Assembly: GCA_965227255.1 (NCBI GenBank)
Contig: CBDDFS010000002.1
Location: 992,001 to 1,056,000, forward strand
Length of the DNA stretch: 64,000 bases
Origin: CBDDFS01 sp965227255
Lineage (GTDB): Bacteria; Bacteroidota; Bacteroidia; Flavobacteriales_E; Vicingaceae
Reading direction: 5' to 3'
The notes under the pieces were generated by a model. The model made no database searches, had not been told where the DNA came from, and saw nothing but the letters and a program-made list of their open reading frames with translations. This document shows positions 54,630 through 63,979 of this stretch, in pieces (positions within the stretch are counted from its first letter, which is position 1; each line of letters opens with the position of its first letter). The position numbers were made by a program, and so were the translations under genes.

Positions 54630-55406
54630 ATGAGGCTAATTTTTCTATTTCTTCTGATTCCTTTTCTATTTTCCTGCTCTTGGATCTATTACGTTCCAAA
54701 CTCGCAGAATACACCCATGTTCAAAGAGAAAGGTGAAGTAGCCATTGATGGAAAATTCAGTCAGGGAGAAACTTTTGTTGGTTTGGAAATGCATAGTGCT
54801 TATGCGCTTACCGATCATTTTGGATTCCAAGTCAATGGAATGATCTGGGGTGCATTGGATCAGACCTTTGGAGCGCTTGCCGATTTCGGCCTGGGTTATT
54901 TTACTCCTGTGGGTGAGCATTTTGTTTTTGAAACCTATGCCGGGTATGGTATAGGAAGAGTTCAACCCACTTTCTACAATTTAAATACACCAAGTGGTGG
55001 ACAATACGCAATAGAACTCGAACAATTCAAATACGATCGTTACTTTATACAACCAGCTTTCGGATATACATCAAAGAACCTCGACTTCATTTTTTCAACT
55101 CGTTTGAATCTGATTGACTACTATGGAAATATTCCACTATATGTCACTCCTGACACTGATTATGAAAATTTGGAATTAAAGGAACTCGATGAATTTTACA
55201 CCATAGACCCTGCTATGACCATTCGATTAGGCTGGCGATATTTCAAGTTCACCGCTCAGGCTGTTTATTTGATTCCACTTGAGTCTCAGCACAGAAATTT
55301 CGACGAATTCTTTCCACCCTTTTATGATAGATTGAACTTCAATCTTGGAATGCACATAAACTTTGGGGGTCATTACAATCAATCGACCGACCGCACCGAC
55401 CTGTAA
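54630..55406 (+). CDS. Lipoprotein, probable beta-barrel-like surface protein
   Basis: The ATG at 54630 gives a standard lipoprotein signal peptide (MRLIFLFLLIPFLFSC; Cys about residue 16) and is preferred to 54615. The 258-residue product has alternating strands: FVGLEMHSAYALTDHFGFQVNGMIWG, FGLGYFTPVGEHFVFETYAGYGIGRV, YFIQPAFGYTSKNLDFIFSTRLNLID, MTIRLGWRYFKFTAQAVYLIPL, LNFNLGMHINFGGHY. It looks like an eight- or ten-stranded outer-membrane barrel, although lipidation would then be unusual; the Cys could be false. Lies 93 bases after the adhesin. Confidence 0.72.
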   Translation: MRLIFLFLLIPFLFSCSWIYYVPNSQNTPMFKEKGEVAIDGKFSQGETFVGLEMHSAYALTDHFGFQVNGMIWGALDQTFGALADFGLGYFTPVGEHFVFETYAGYGIGRVQPTFYNLNTPSGGQYAIELEQFKYDRYFIQPAFGYTSKNLDFIFSTRLNLIDYYGNIPLYVTPDTDYENLELKELDEFYTIDPAMTIRLGWRYFKFTAQAVYLIPLESQHRNFDEFFPPFYDRLNFNLGMHINFGGHYNQSTDRTDL

Positions 55407-55467
55407 GAGTCTTTTCCTCTTTTAGCTTCTACCTCGGGTATTCAACTAAATCGTACTTTTATTCAAA

Positions 55468-56649
55468 ATGAAGAAGTTGACCACCTTTTATACTATTCTC
55501 ATCGGTCTTCTGCTTATTCCTTTTGAACAATCCTGTCAAAAGGATGAGGAAGTAGTTGAGAAACCAAAAGAAATTTATTCTGAGGATTTGCCAGACGGGT
55601 ATTCTTTGATTCAGTCTGATGAACAGAATTTTTGGCTCGATACCATAGCAACCGGCTTGAAAAAACCCTGGGGCATGTTGTTCCTTCCTAATGGAGATAT
55701 TCTTTTCTCTGAAAGATCTGGAAGTCTGCACAGAATAAGCAAAGAGAATGGAAATCTTAATGAAATAACCGGTTTGCCTGATATTGCTGCAACCGGACAA
55801 GGTGGCTTGCTCGATATTCAATTGCATCCTGACTTTGAGAGCAACAATTTGATTTATCTGAGTCATTCCATAAAATCCTCCTTTTCGTATACTACGGCGG
55901 TAACAAGGGCAACTTTACAGGGAAATACATTGACTGACAATGAGAGAGTATTCACTGCTTCACCTGCCTTCTCAACAAGCCATCATTTCGGATGCAGGAT
56001 GGTTTTTCAGGATGAATATTTGTATTTGACCATAGGCGATCGCGGACAAATGAAAAATGCACAGGATTTAGACAATCACTGTGGCAAGACCATTCGAATT
56101 TATCACGATGGCTCTATTCCGGATGACAATCCCTTTGTTAATGTGACGGATGCGAAAAAAGATATCTGGTCTTACGGTCACAGGAATGCTCAGGGAATGG
56201 CAATTCATCCAGAAAATGGCAAGATTTTCCTTCATGAGCATGGACCAAAAGGAGGGGATGAGATCAATATAGTTGAAAAAGGCTTGAATTATGGCTGGCC
56301 CGAAATCACTTATGGAATTGACTACGATGGCTCTATCATCTCACCACATACCCACTTACCGGGCATGGAGCAGCCCATTACCTATTGGGATCCTTCTATT
56401 GCCCCTTGCGGAATGACATTCTGCTCAGGAGATAAATATCCAAATTGGGAAAACAACATTTTTTTGGGGGGTCTGGCATCCAGAACATTGTTCAGAGTGG
56501 TAGTGAGTGATGATAAATATATCAGCGAAGAAAAACTTCTGGAAGGAATCGGCAGGGTTAGGAATGTAGCTCTCTCGCCGGATGGATTCCTTTATGTTGC
56601 CATTGAAGATCCGGGAATCATCTTCCGACTTGCTCCGGTAAATAAATGA
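55468..56649 (+). CDS. PQQ-dependent-type sugar dehydrogenase (GSDH family) lipoprotein
   Basis: The 393-residue product has a lipoprotein signal (MKKLTTFYTILIGLLLIPFEQSC; Cys about residue 23) and a six-bladed glucose/sorbosone dehydrogenase (YliI-like) domain: ATGLKKPWGMLFLPNGDILFSERSG, GLLDIQLHPDFESNNLIYLS, IGDRGQMKNAQDLDNHCGKTIRI, YGHRNAQGMAIHPENGKIFLHEHGPKGGDEINIVEKGLNYGWPEITYG. These motifs carry the catalytic His and the PQQ-binding residues. The cofactor is inferred from family. Its stop overlaps the next gene by 4 bases (ATGA). Confidence 0.9.
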   Translation: MKKLTTFYTILIGLLLIPFEQSCQKDEEVVEKPKEIYSEDLPDGYSLIQSDEQNFWLDTIATGLKKPWGMLFLPNGDILFSERSGSLHRISKENGNLNEITGLPDIAATGQGGLLDIQLHPDFESNNLIYLSHSIKSSFSYTTAVTRATLQGNTLTDNERVFTASPAFSTSHHFGCRMVFQDEYLYLTIGDRGQMKNAQDLDNHCGKTIRIYHDGSIPDDNPFVNVTDAKKDIWSYGHRNAQGMAIHPENGKIFLHEHGPKGGDEINIVEKGLNYGWPEITYGIDYDGSIISPHTHLPGMEQPITYWDPSIAPCGMTFCSGDKYPNWENNIFLGGLASRTLFRVVVSDDKYISEEKLLEGIGRVRNVALSPDGFLYVAIEDPGIIFRLAPVNK

Positions 56650-57773
56650 AAACAAAAAGTGTTATAGTTTTCGGAGGGGGAAGAGTAGGTCTGACCATCG
56701 CCAGGGACCTTGCCGAGACTTATACAGTTGCAATCGCGGACGTCGACAAATCCAGGTTAGATGAAATTCAAAATTCATTTGAATTAAAGACGATTCATCT
56801 TGATCTGCTTTCAGAGAAAGACCCCACTAAATTGCTTCAAGCATATGATTTAGCAGTTAATGCCGTACCCGGGCATATTGGCTTCGTTTTTCTGAAAAAG
56901 TTAGCTGAGAACGGCATCAATGTAGTTGACATTTCTTTCTTCGATCAGGATGCCTATGATCTTGATGAATTGTGCATAGAGCAGGCATGCAGTGCCGTTG
57001 TAGATTGTGGTGTGGCTCCCGGACTTTGCAACATAATGTTGGGTCATCATTTGTCGGAGGAAGTAATTTCTTATTCGTGTTATGTAGGTGGACTTCCCTT
57101 TCAGCCAACCGAACCATTTAATTACAAGGCTCCGTTTTCACCTTCCGATGTGATTGAAGAATATACGCGTCCGGCCAGATTGAGGGAAAATGGAATTGAT
57201 ATTACAAAGGACGCATTGTCCGAAATCGAGGAGATTTCTATTCCTGAAATTGGTTCTTTGGAAGCCTTTAATACCGATGGTCTTAGATCGATATTAAGAA
57301 ATACTGATATTCCAAACCTGAAAGAAAAAACGATTCGATATAAAGGTCATGCGGCCTTAATGAAATCCTTCCGGGAAGCTGGCTTTTTTGATAATGAATT
57401 GATCGAAGTGGGGACTGAGAAAATTCCTGCCATTGAATTTACAAGTAAAGTCCTGTTCAATGAATGGAAATTAAATGATGAAGATGATGAGTTTACCTAC
57501 ATGAAGGTTGAAATTGAAACTCCTTCAGGATATCACGTCTATAAGGTTTTCGATCGAAAAGATTTTGAAAAGAACATGTCATCCATGTCAAGAACAACTG
57601 GTTTCACGTGTTCTGCTACTTGCGCATATTATCTTCAAAACGAATTCCAAACAACTGGAATTCTAGCGCCTGAACAGCTTGGAAAAGACAATTCTTATTT
57701 TGATTTCGTGATCTCCTATCTTAAGGAAAGGGGTGTGGATATTCAATACGAATACATTGAAAAGTTGGCTTAA
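56646..57773 (+). CDS. Saccharopine-dehydrogenase-family NAD(P)-binding protein
   Basis: The 375-residue protein has an N-terminal Rossmann fold (VIVFGGGRVGLTIARDLAETYTVAIADVDK) and the saccharopine-dehydrogenase-like C-terminal domain with FFDQDAYDLDELCIEQACSAVVDCGVAPGLCNIMLG and ETPSGYHVYKVFDRKDF. Family members include lysine-pathway reductases and carboxynorspermidine synthases; the substrate cannot be assigned. Start overlaps the sugar-dehydrogenase stop by 4 bases, so the two are cotranscribed. No other lysine gene is near. Confidence 0.86.
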   Translation: MKTKSVIVFGGGRVGLTIARDLAETYTVAIADVDKSRLDEIQNSFELKTIHLDLLSEKDPTKLLQAYDLAVNAVPGHIGFVFLKKLAENGINVVDISFFDQDAYDLDELCIEQACSAVVDCGVAPGLCNIMLGHHLSEEVISYSCYVGGLPFQPTEPFNYKAPFSPSDVIEEYTRPARLRENGIDITKDALSEIEEISIPEIGSLEAFNTDGLRSILRNTDIPNLKEKTIRYKGHAALMKSFREAGFFDNELIEVGTEKIPAIEFTSKVLFNEWKLNDEDDEFTYMKVEIETPSGYHVYKVFDRKDFEKNMSSMSRTTGFTCSATCAYYLQNEFQTTGILAPEQLGKDNSYFDFVISYLKERGVDIQYEYIEKLA

Positions 57774-57858
57774 AGCATCCTGTTCGCATCCAATATATTA
57801 TCTGGTTTTTTGATTTTCTATTAGAAATTTTTATTTTCAGAAAAGAAAATCAAAGGCT

Positions 57859-58554
57859 ATGAAAAAAATCTTACTCTTTCTCTCGGCCTCTTTTATTGTT
57901 CTAGGGGCATACTCTCAAAATTGTGAAACTACACCTCCTTCTTCGGTCAAGGTTCGGACTTCCGACGGTGACCATGTGGGATCTGGTGATGCATTATGGA
58001 TTTGTGAAAATGTCACATTTGAAATTGTGGGGCAAAGCAATACTGTGTATGCCGAGTCTGGAACATCGATTACCATCACTGGTAATGATCAGAACACGAT
58101 CTATGTTAAAGGACCATCTACATTGACTATTAATGGAAATGGAGCAGGCACTTATATTGTAGATGATGACGTCACGGTTAATGGTTCTGCAGCAGGTTCA
58201 GCCAGCATAACTACTTGTATGGACCCTGATAGTGTGGTATATAATTACGACAATGTTCCTGCTACTCCTGGCTGTATTGATACAACGAATACGGTTGGGA
58301 TAAATAAACGAATCCAAAAAGAAGAAGTAAAGATTTATCCAAACCCGGCTTCAACAGTAATTAATGTTGAATTATCTGCCGAATTGGTAAATTCTGAATA
58401 CAGGATTTATAGTATTTCGGGAAAGATTGTGCTTCAAGGTCGTTTGGACAATAACAATACTCAGCTCGATATTACATCCCTTGAAAAAGGATTGTATTTC
58501 GTGGAAATCGAAAACTCTTTAGGAAAGGTCAGTAAGCGAATTTCGGTTGAATGA
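57859..58554 (+). CDS. Secreted protein with T9SS type A sorting domain
   Basis: The 231-residue product has a signal peptide (KKILLFLSASFIVLGAYSQ), a middle of short beta turns with repeats of the type NTVYAESGTSITITGNDQNTI / YVKGPSTLTINGNGAGTY, similar to beta-helical surface proteins, and a type A sorting domain: KIYPNPASTVINVEL, YRIYSISGKIVLQG, LEKGLYFVEIENSLGKVSKRISVE. No catalytic residues visible. An 85-base spacer separates it from the previous gene and a terminator follows. Confidence 0.85.
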   Translation: MKKILLFLSASFIVLGAYSQNCETTPPSSVKVRTSDGDHVGSGDALWICENVTFEIVGQSNTVYAESGTSITITGNDQNTIYVKGPSTLTINGNGAGTYIVDDDVTVNGSAAGSASITTCMDPDSVVYNYDNVPATPGCIDTTNTVGINKRIQKEEVKIYPNPASTVINVELSAELVNSEYRIYSISGKIVLQGRLDNNNTQLDITSLEKGLYFVEIENSLGKVSKRISVE

Positions 58555-58572
58555 CCCTGTTCATTTGAATGG

Positions 58573-58604
58573 AAAGTCCCTGTCATGCGATAGGGACTTT
58601 TTTT
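58573..58604 (+). terminator. Rho-independent terminator
   Basis: A 9-base stem AAAGTCCCT/AGGGACTTT with a 10-base loop and a run of seven T. It follows the T9SS gene by 18 bases and abuts the convergent barrel gene stop at 58603. Confidence 0.82.
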
Positions 58605-59409
58605 ATTCTATCAATTCAAGATCGTACCTGGCATCATTCTTTGAAGTCATGAAAAGATCCTCAATCAAATAGGAGACGGTGAGCATGACAGATCTTTGGT
58701 TCTTTATAACCATATTGAATTTGAAGTCGTCTGTGGCAATGTCGTTCAGACCATGATGATAGCCCAATCTTACCAACCAATTGTCTGACTGGTATCCAAA
58801 TCCCACCTGAAATCCATAACCCAGTGTATTGAAGTTTGTTTTGGAATCATTCGTTGTGGTATACGTTTCGTTCTGAGGCAGAAGAGCAGGATCCAATCCC
58901 AGATCGGTAGGATTAAAGGTTTCGAACACTGGAATATGACTTGTAAATTCTTCATCATTACTCGTTGATAGAAGGAAATTCACATATCCACCACCCCAGA
59001 AAAGGAAATCATTATTGAATTTATAGCTAACTGAAATGGGAATATCGAATGTCCAGAAAGTTGATAGTCCTCGCGTAGATTCATAAATGGTCAGGTCGGC
59101 TAATCCAGCCAATAAAGTATCTATACCTGGAGGTAAAAAAGAAGAAAGTGCGTCTGACTCATTCGTGTAAGAATATGAAGCAAATCGTCTGTTAAAAGAA
59201 ATACCGTAATTGAATACCCACTTGTCTTCAACAATATTGTGCGCAGAAAATCCAAAGGATACACCTGTTTTAAAATAGGTGTCTTTTACATCTCCGTCGT
59301 CAAGAGGAACCAGATTGATACCCAGGTCGGGTGAGAAGAGCCAGCCTTCCTGAGCTTTGGCAACATATAATGAAGACAGAAATACGATGGTAGTAAGCAG
59401 CTTTTTCAT
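58603..59409 (-). CDS. Predicted outer-membrane beta-barrel protein (PorT-like)
   Basis: The 268-residue product has a signal peptide (MKKLLTTIVFLSSLYVAKAQ) and amphipathic strands: GWLFSPDLGINLVPL, GVSFGFSAHNIVEDKWVFNYGISFNRRF, FDIPISVSYKFNNDFLFWGGGYVNFLLS, LGYGFQVGFGYQSDNWLVRLGYHHGLND, SVMLTVSYLIEDLFM. This resembles the PorT/outer-membrane beta-barrel (DUF2490-like) proteins of Bacteroidota. No function is assigned. It lies 46 bases downstream of waaA on the same strand, hence maybe cotranscribed with it. Confidence 0.8.
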   Translation of the reverse strand: MKKLLTTIVFLSSLYVAKAQEGWLFSPDLGINLVPLDDGDVKDTYFKTGVSFGFSAHNIVEDKWVFNYGISFNRRFASYSYTNESDALSSFLPPGIDTLLAGLADLTIYESTRGLSTFWTFDIPISVSYKFNNDFLFWGGGYVNFLLSTSNDEEFTSHIPVFETFNPTDLGLDPALLPQNETYTTTNDSKTNFNTLGYGFQVGFGYQSDNWLVRLGYHHGLNDIATDDFKFNMVIKNQRSVMLTVSYLIEDLFMTSKNDARYDLELIE

Positions 59410-59455
59410 GATGCAATAATTAAACTACTTCCGAAGGTATATAAAGTATTCGCTT

Positions 59456-60673
59456 TCAGAAAGTTTTTAAGATGCCTTCTTTCTCGAGATGTCTGAGAAT
59501 GAAGTCAGTGGCGCCCACATTTTCTCTCACATACCGAGCACTCATTTCACCGGCCTTTTCCATGTCATTTTGAGCAATGATCTCTTTCATTTCAAATCCT
59601 TCATTGATACTGAAAGCAGCTTTCTTCTCAATAAGTTCTCTGGCTTCTCTGAATTTAGAATAATTAGGACCGAAAATTACGGGTAAACCAAATACGGCTG
59701 CTTCCAGGGTATTGTGTATTCCTTTGCCAAATCCTCCACCAATGAAGGCTATTTTGCCATATCTGTAAATGCAGCTTAAAAGACCAATTTTGTCAATGAT
59801 GAGAACCCTGCAGTCTTTATTCGTGTCATAAGAAGATATGTTTTGACATTGTCCGAATAGAGCATGAATAGAACTGATTCTGCTTTCATCAACTTCATGT
59901 GGCGCTATTACCAATTTGTAATCCGAATTCTCAGATAAAAAAGAATTTAATACTACTTCATCTTCCTTCCATGTGCTTCCGGCAATTAAGAGTTTAAAGT
60001 CTTTGCCGAAATGTTCCACTTCGGGCACATCTTTTGGTTTTTTTGAAATTTCATAAACGCGGTCAAATCGACTGTCTCCACACACATCGGTATTATTAAT
60101 TCTAATTTCGTTTAATAATTTTTGCGATTCTCCATCCTGAAGAAAGAACCTTGTGAAATTCCTCAGTTGCTTTCTGGCCCAGAATCCGTACCATTTGAAG
60201 AAATAATGCTCAGGTCTAAATATGCCTGAAATCAAAAACAAAGGGATGCCAGCTTTTTTTGATGTTCTGATAAAATTGAACCAGAATTCATACTTCACAA
60301 AAAGAACTGCCTTGGGTCTTACCATTGATATGAACTTTTCAGCATTCTTTTTTGTGTCAAGCGGAAGGTAAGTCACATGATAAGCTGCTTGGAAATTTTT
60401 TAAATTCTCATATCCTGAAGGAGAGAAAAATGTGAGCAAAACTTTTTCTCCTTTTTCATTCAACTTTTCTATTACTGGCCTTCCCTGTTCAAATTCCCCC
60501 AAAGAGGAACAGTGAACCCAAATAAGATCTTTTTGAGTGCCAAGCTTTTCCTTCAATTCTTGCGACCATTTCCTTCTTCCATCCAGCCATAGCTTTGCCT
60601 TCTTGTTGAAAAAAGAAGCTACGTATGCAGCCAGGTAAAAGGCTCTCACACTCATATTGTACAAGAAAAACAT
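59456..60673 (-). CDS. waaA: 3-deoxy-D-manno-octulosonic acid (Kdo) transferase
   Basis: The 405-residue GT30 enzyme adds Kdo to lipid A, the first core sugar of LPS. It has an N-terminal membrane anchor (FYLAAYVASFF), the catalytic Glu in HCSSLGEFEQGRPVIEKL, VLLTFFSPSGYENLKNF, LFVKYEFWFNFI, the C-terminal Rossmann motifs LIAGSTWKEDE and AFIGGGFGKGIHNTLEAAVFGLPVIFGPNYSKF. Start at ATG 60673 is preferred to a GTG one codon before. The upstream gene stops 3 bases earlier, so both are transcribed together. Confidence 0.94.
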   Translation of the reverse strand: MFFLYNMSVRAFYLAAYVASFFNKKAKLWLDGRRKWSQELKEKLGTQKDLIWVHCSSLGEFEQGRPVIEKLNEKGEKVLLTFFSPSGYENLKNFQAAYHVTYLPLDTKKNAEKFISMVRPKAVLFVKYEFWFNFIRTSKKAGIPLFLISGIFRPEHYFFKWYGFWARKQLRNFTRFFLQDGESQKLLNEIRINNTDVCGDSRFDRVYEISKKPKDVPEVEHFGKDFKLLIAGSTWKEDEVVLNSFLSENSDYKLVIAPHEVDESRISSIHALFGQCQNISSYDTNKDCRVLIIDKIGLLSCIYRYGKIAFIGGGFGKGIHNTLEAAVFGLPVIFGPNYSKFREARELIEKKAAFSINEGFEMKEIIAQNDMEKAGEMSARYVRENVGATDFILRHLEKEGILKTF

Positions 60674-60676
60674 CAC

Positions 60677-61429
60677 TTAACGGTAGTAGAATTGTTGTGG
60701 GGCATTTCGATACATGGTGATCATCCAACCAAACCTAAATCCGATCATGTTATCTCTTCTGGTTTCATTATCGAATCTCATTTCGTCGTAATTATACCCC
60801 CTGACACTTTGAGTCCAGGTTTGCGAAAAGTCAAAACCCGCATAAAAACTAATGAGTCTCTTTCGCCCATTATACATGTATCCCACAAATTCATTCAGTC
60901 CCCAGCCACTTGTCAGTCGATCATATCCCGCTATATAATCCCCTTCTAATTGAGGAATTTGAGCATCGCGATAATCTATCGATATTCGATGAGACAAAAA
61001 GGTAGGTCCTGCTGCCACCAGTATTCCGGAATTGGGATTAGGACCAAAAACGGGAAACAGATATCCACCCAACAATGAAATGCTATAACCCTGCATTTCA
61101 ATAATCGGGTCGGTCAACTGACCACCAATTTCTATAATACCACCTTCAGACGTTCGGATATTATCCAGAATATCATCTTCTTTAACAGTATTACCAAAGA
61201 GATAATCGATCTTAAGTCCCATGTATACCTGGGATTTAAGTTTTAAACCGAACTGTCCTCCCATGCTCAAAATGTTCCCAAATCTATCTCCGAGATCGGA
61301 TGTGGGTTGATGAAAACCGAACGAAATGCCTATGAATGGAATCGTCAAAGATGAGTCGATCATTCTTTCCTGAGAATACGTATTCAGGAATGCGAAAATC
61401 AATAGGCTTGCAAGGAGACTTCTTTTCAA
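60677..61429 (-). CDS. Predicted outer-membrane beta-barrel protein next to waaA
   Basis: The start chosen is a TTG (61429) giving a clean signal peptide (KRSLLASLLIFAFLNTYSQ); another TTG at 61459 adds 10 residues. The 250-residue product has barrel-like strands: IPFIGISFGFHQPTSDLG, GGQFGLKLKSQVYMGLKIDYLFG, GYSISLLGGYLFPVFGPN, FVGYMYNGRKRLISFYAGFDFSQTWT, MIGFRFGWMITMYRN. Its stop is 3 bases from the waaA ATG. A link to LPS export or assembly is conjecture from proximity. Confidence 0.72.
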   Translation of the reverse strand: MKRSLLASLLIFAFLNTYSQERMIDSSLTIPFIGISFGFHQPTSDLGDRFGNILSMGGQFGLKLKSQVYMGLKIDYLFGNTVKEDDILDNIRTSEGGIIEIGGQLTDPIIEMQGYSISLLGGYLFPVFGPNPNSGILVAAGPTFLSHRISIDYRDAQIPQLEGDYIAGYDRLTSGWGLNEFVGYMYNGRKRLISFYAGFDFSQTWTQSVRGYNYDEMRFDNETRRDNMIGFRFGWMITMYRNAPQQFYYR

Positions 61430-61527
61430 CTGAATTTCAATTAAAAAACAAGTATACAAATACTTTCAATGAAAGCTTCTTCGCCTAAATTAATTATCTT
61501 CGCAGCCCAATTTAAAGAGGCTTTTTT

Positions 61528-62652
61528 ATGAGAAAAATTCAAATGGTCGACCTTCACTCTCAATACCTTAAAATCAAGGAAGAGGTCGATCGAGGAATCC
61601 TCGATGTCGTGGATAGTTCAGCCTTTATTGGCGGCCCTGTTATCAAGGAATTTTCTGGTGCTCTGGAATCATATCTCGGTGTTAAACATGTAATTCCATG
61701 TGCCAACGGGACCGATGCATTACAAATAGCACTTATGGCACTCGATCTCAAACCTGGAGACGAGGTCATTACATCAAATTTCACTTTCGCAGCCACTGTT
61801 GAGGTAATTGCACTTTTGGGTCTGAAACAAGTTCTTGTTGATGTTGAGGCCGACACCTTCAATATTGATCCGGACAAAATCAGAGAAGCGATTACACCAA
61901 AGACCAAGGCCATCATTCCTGTTCATTTATTTGGTCAGTCTGCTCCAATGAAGGAAGTGATGGACATCGCTGAGGAGCATGGTTTGTATGTTGTTGAAGA
62001 TACGGCTCAGGCCATCGGTGCCGACTATCATTACTCGGATGGTTCTTCGAAAAAGGCAGGAACCATTGGACATTTTGGAACCACTTCTTTTTTCCCATCA
62101 AAGAATTTGGGGTGTTACGGTGATGGTGGTGCTTTATTCACAAACGACGATGATCTTGCAGAGCGCACTCGCGCTATTGTGAATCATGGTATGAAGGTTA
62201 GATATTATCACGATGACATTGGTGTCAATTCAAGACTTGACAGCATCCAGGCTGCAGTTCTCAGGGCTAAGCTGCCTCATTTGGACGCCTATATATCGGC
62301 CAGACAAAGTGCCGCTGAGTTCTATGACAATAAATTTGGTGGATCTGAATTCCTGGAAATTCCCGGAAGAGCAGACTACTCGAGCCACGTCTTTCATCAA
62401 TACACGCTTAAGACAAATGGTATTGACAGATTTGAATTACAAAAGTACTTAGGGGATAAAAATATTCCGGCCATGGTTTACTATCCGGTACCTCTTCATA
62501 AGCAAAAAGCTTACGAACGTCCTGAGTTCTCAGATGAGCAGTATCCGGTAACAATGGACCTTTGCTCCAGAGTAATTTCTTTACCGATGCATACAGAGCT
62601 CGATGAAGAACAGCTTAACTATATCGCTGATAGCGTTTTATCTTTTAAATAG
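61528..62652 (+). CDS. DegT/DnrJ/EryC1/StrS-family sugar aminotransferase
   Basis: The 374-residue PLP enzyme transfers an amino group to a nucleotide-linked keto sugar. Motifs: VKHVIPCANGTDALQIALMAL, DEVITSNFTFAATVEVIALLG, VEDTAQAIGADYH and the Schiff-base Lys (K192) in SFFPSKNLGCYGDGGALFTND, then NHGMKVRYYHDDIGVNSRLDSIQAAVLRAKL. It shares the typical length of 370-375. With ugd and an epimerase gene after it, it probably serves surface polysaccharide or LPS sugar synthesis. It is divergent from the waaA unit over 98 bases; the gap to ugd is 13 bases. Confidence 0.93.
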   Translation: MRKIQMVDLHSQYLKIKEEVDRGILDVVDSSAFIGGPVIKEFSGALESYLGVKHVIPCANGTDALQIALMALDLKPGDEVITSNFTFAATVEVIALLGLKQVLVDVEADTFNIDPDKIREAITPKTKAIIPVHLFGQSAPMKEVMDIAEEHGLYVVEDTAQAIGADYHYSDGSSKKAGTIGHFGTTSFFPSKNLGCYGDGGALFTNDDDLAERTRAIVNHGMKVRYYHDDIGVNSRLDSIQAAVLRAKLPHLDAYISARQSAAEFYDNKFGGSEFLEIPGRADYSSHVFHQYTLKTNGIDRFELQKYLGDKNIPAMVYYPVPLHKQKAYERPEFSDEQYPVTMDLCSRVISLPMHTELDEEQLNYIADSVLSFK

Positions 62653-62665
62653 TATCAATTAAGAA

Positions 62666-63979
62666 ATGAAAATTGCCGTAGTTGGAACGGGCTATGTTGG
62701 TTTGGTAACCGGTACCTGTTTGGCAGAGACTGGTAACACTGTAACATGTGTTGACATCGACGAGAAAAAAGTAGAGATGATGAAAAATGGCAAAGTGCCA
62801 ATTTACGAGCCTCATCTCGATGTGCTTTTTGAACGGAATATCAAACACGACCGACTTCACTTTACAACAGATCTGGCGGAAGCCATAAAAGATGCTAAGA
62901 TCATATTCCTGGCCCTGCCAACACCTCCGGGTGAAGACGGTTCTGCAGATCTGAGTTATGTGTTGAGTGCAGCGAAAGATATCGCGAAACTACTTACTGA
63001 ATATACAGTGATCGTCGACAAAAGCACTGTACCTGTTGGAACAGCCGATAAGGTGACAGCGGTGATCAAACATGAAACTGATATTGAATTTGATGTTGTA
63101 TCGAATCCGGAATTCTTAAGAGAAGGTTTTGCGGTTGATGATTTTCTCAAACCCGACAGAGTTGTTATTGGAACGTCATCAGAAAAGGCCAGAGATATCA
63201 TGGAGGAGTTGTACAAGCCATATGTGAGACAGGGAAATCCGATCATTTTCATGGATGAAAAATCGGCTGAACTTACCAAGTATGCCGCGAATTCATTCCT
63301 TGCAACGAAGATTACATTCATGAATGAGGTTGCAAACTTCTGTGAACTTGTTGGGGCTGATGTGGATCAGGTCAGAATTGGAATAGGTGCTGACAGCAGG
63401 ATAGGAAAGAGATTCTTGTTTCCTGGTATAGGATATGGCGGAAGTTGTTTTCCTAAGGATGTTCAGGCCCTCGTTAAATCGGGCAATGAGAATGATTTTG
63501 AATTCAGATTGCTGAATGCCGTGATGGATATCAACGAAAAACAAAAGAAAGTGATTCTTCCAAAGATGAAGAACAGATTTGGTTCTCTCGATGGCAAGAA
63601 AATTGCTCTTTGGGGATTGTCTTTCAAACCGGATACCGATGATATCAGAGAGGCTCCGGCTCTTCAGCTCATTGACAATTTATTGTCAGAAGGCGCAAGC
63701 GTCACAGCATATGACCCGGAAGCAATGGATAATGTAAGGAATCTGATAGGAGATAAAATCACCTATGGTGATAATGAATATGATGTGCTGGAAGATGCAG
63801 ATTGTTTGCTCATCGCTACCGAATGGTCAGAATTCAGGACACCGGATTTTGAAAGAATGAAGGAGCTATTATCGGGAAGAATCATTTTTGACGGAAGGAA
63901 TCTATACGATATAGACCACATGGAAAAGGAGGGCTTTGAATATTATAGTATTGGAAGGAAAGCCATAAACTCACACTGA
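62666..63979 (+). CDS. ugd: UDP-glucose 6-dehydrogenase
   Basis: The 437-residue protein oxidises UDP-glucose to UDP-glucuronate. Rossmann motif VVGTGYVGLVTGTCLAE, IIFLALPTPPGEDGSADLSYV, VDKSTVPVGTADKV, SNPEFLREGFAVDDFLKPDRVVIG and the catalytic Cys at about 261 in GIGYGGSCFPKDVQAL are all present. The C-terminal domain includes ALWGLSFKPDTDDIREAPAL. Length fits. The next gene's ATG overlaps its stop (ATGA), which indicates an operon of nucleotide-sugar genes. Confidence 0.95.
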   Translation: MKIAVVGTGYVGLVTGTCLAETGNTVTCVDIDEKKVEMMKNGKVPIYEPHLDVLFERNIKHDRLHFTTDLAEAIKDAKIIFLALPTPPGEDGSADLSYVLSAAKDIAKLLTEYTVIVDKSTVPVGTADKVTAVIKHETDIEFDVVSNPEFLREGFAVDDFLKPDRVVIGTSSEKARDIMEELYKPYVRQGNPIIFMDEKSAELTKYAANSFLATKITFMNEVANFCELVGADVDQVRIGIGADSRIGKRFLFPGIGYGGSCFPKDVQALVKSGNENDFEFRLLNAVMDINEKQKKVILPKMKNRFGSLDGKKIALWGLSFKPDTDDIREAPALQLIDNLLSEGASVTAYDPEAMDNVRNLIGDKITYGDNEYDVLEDADCLLIATEWSEFRTPDFERMKELLSGRIIFDGRNLYDIDHMEKEGFEYYSIGRKAINSH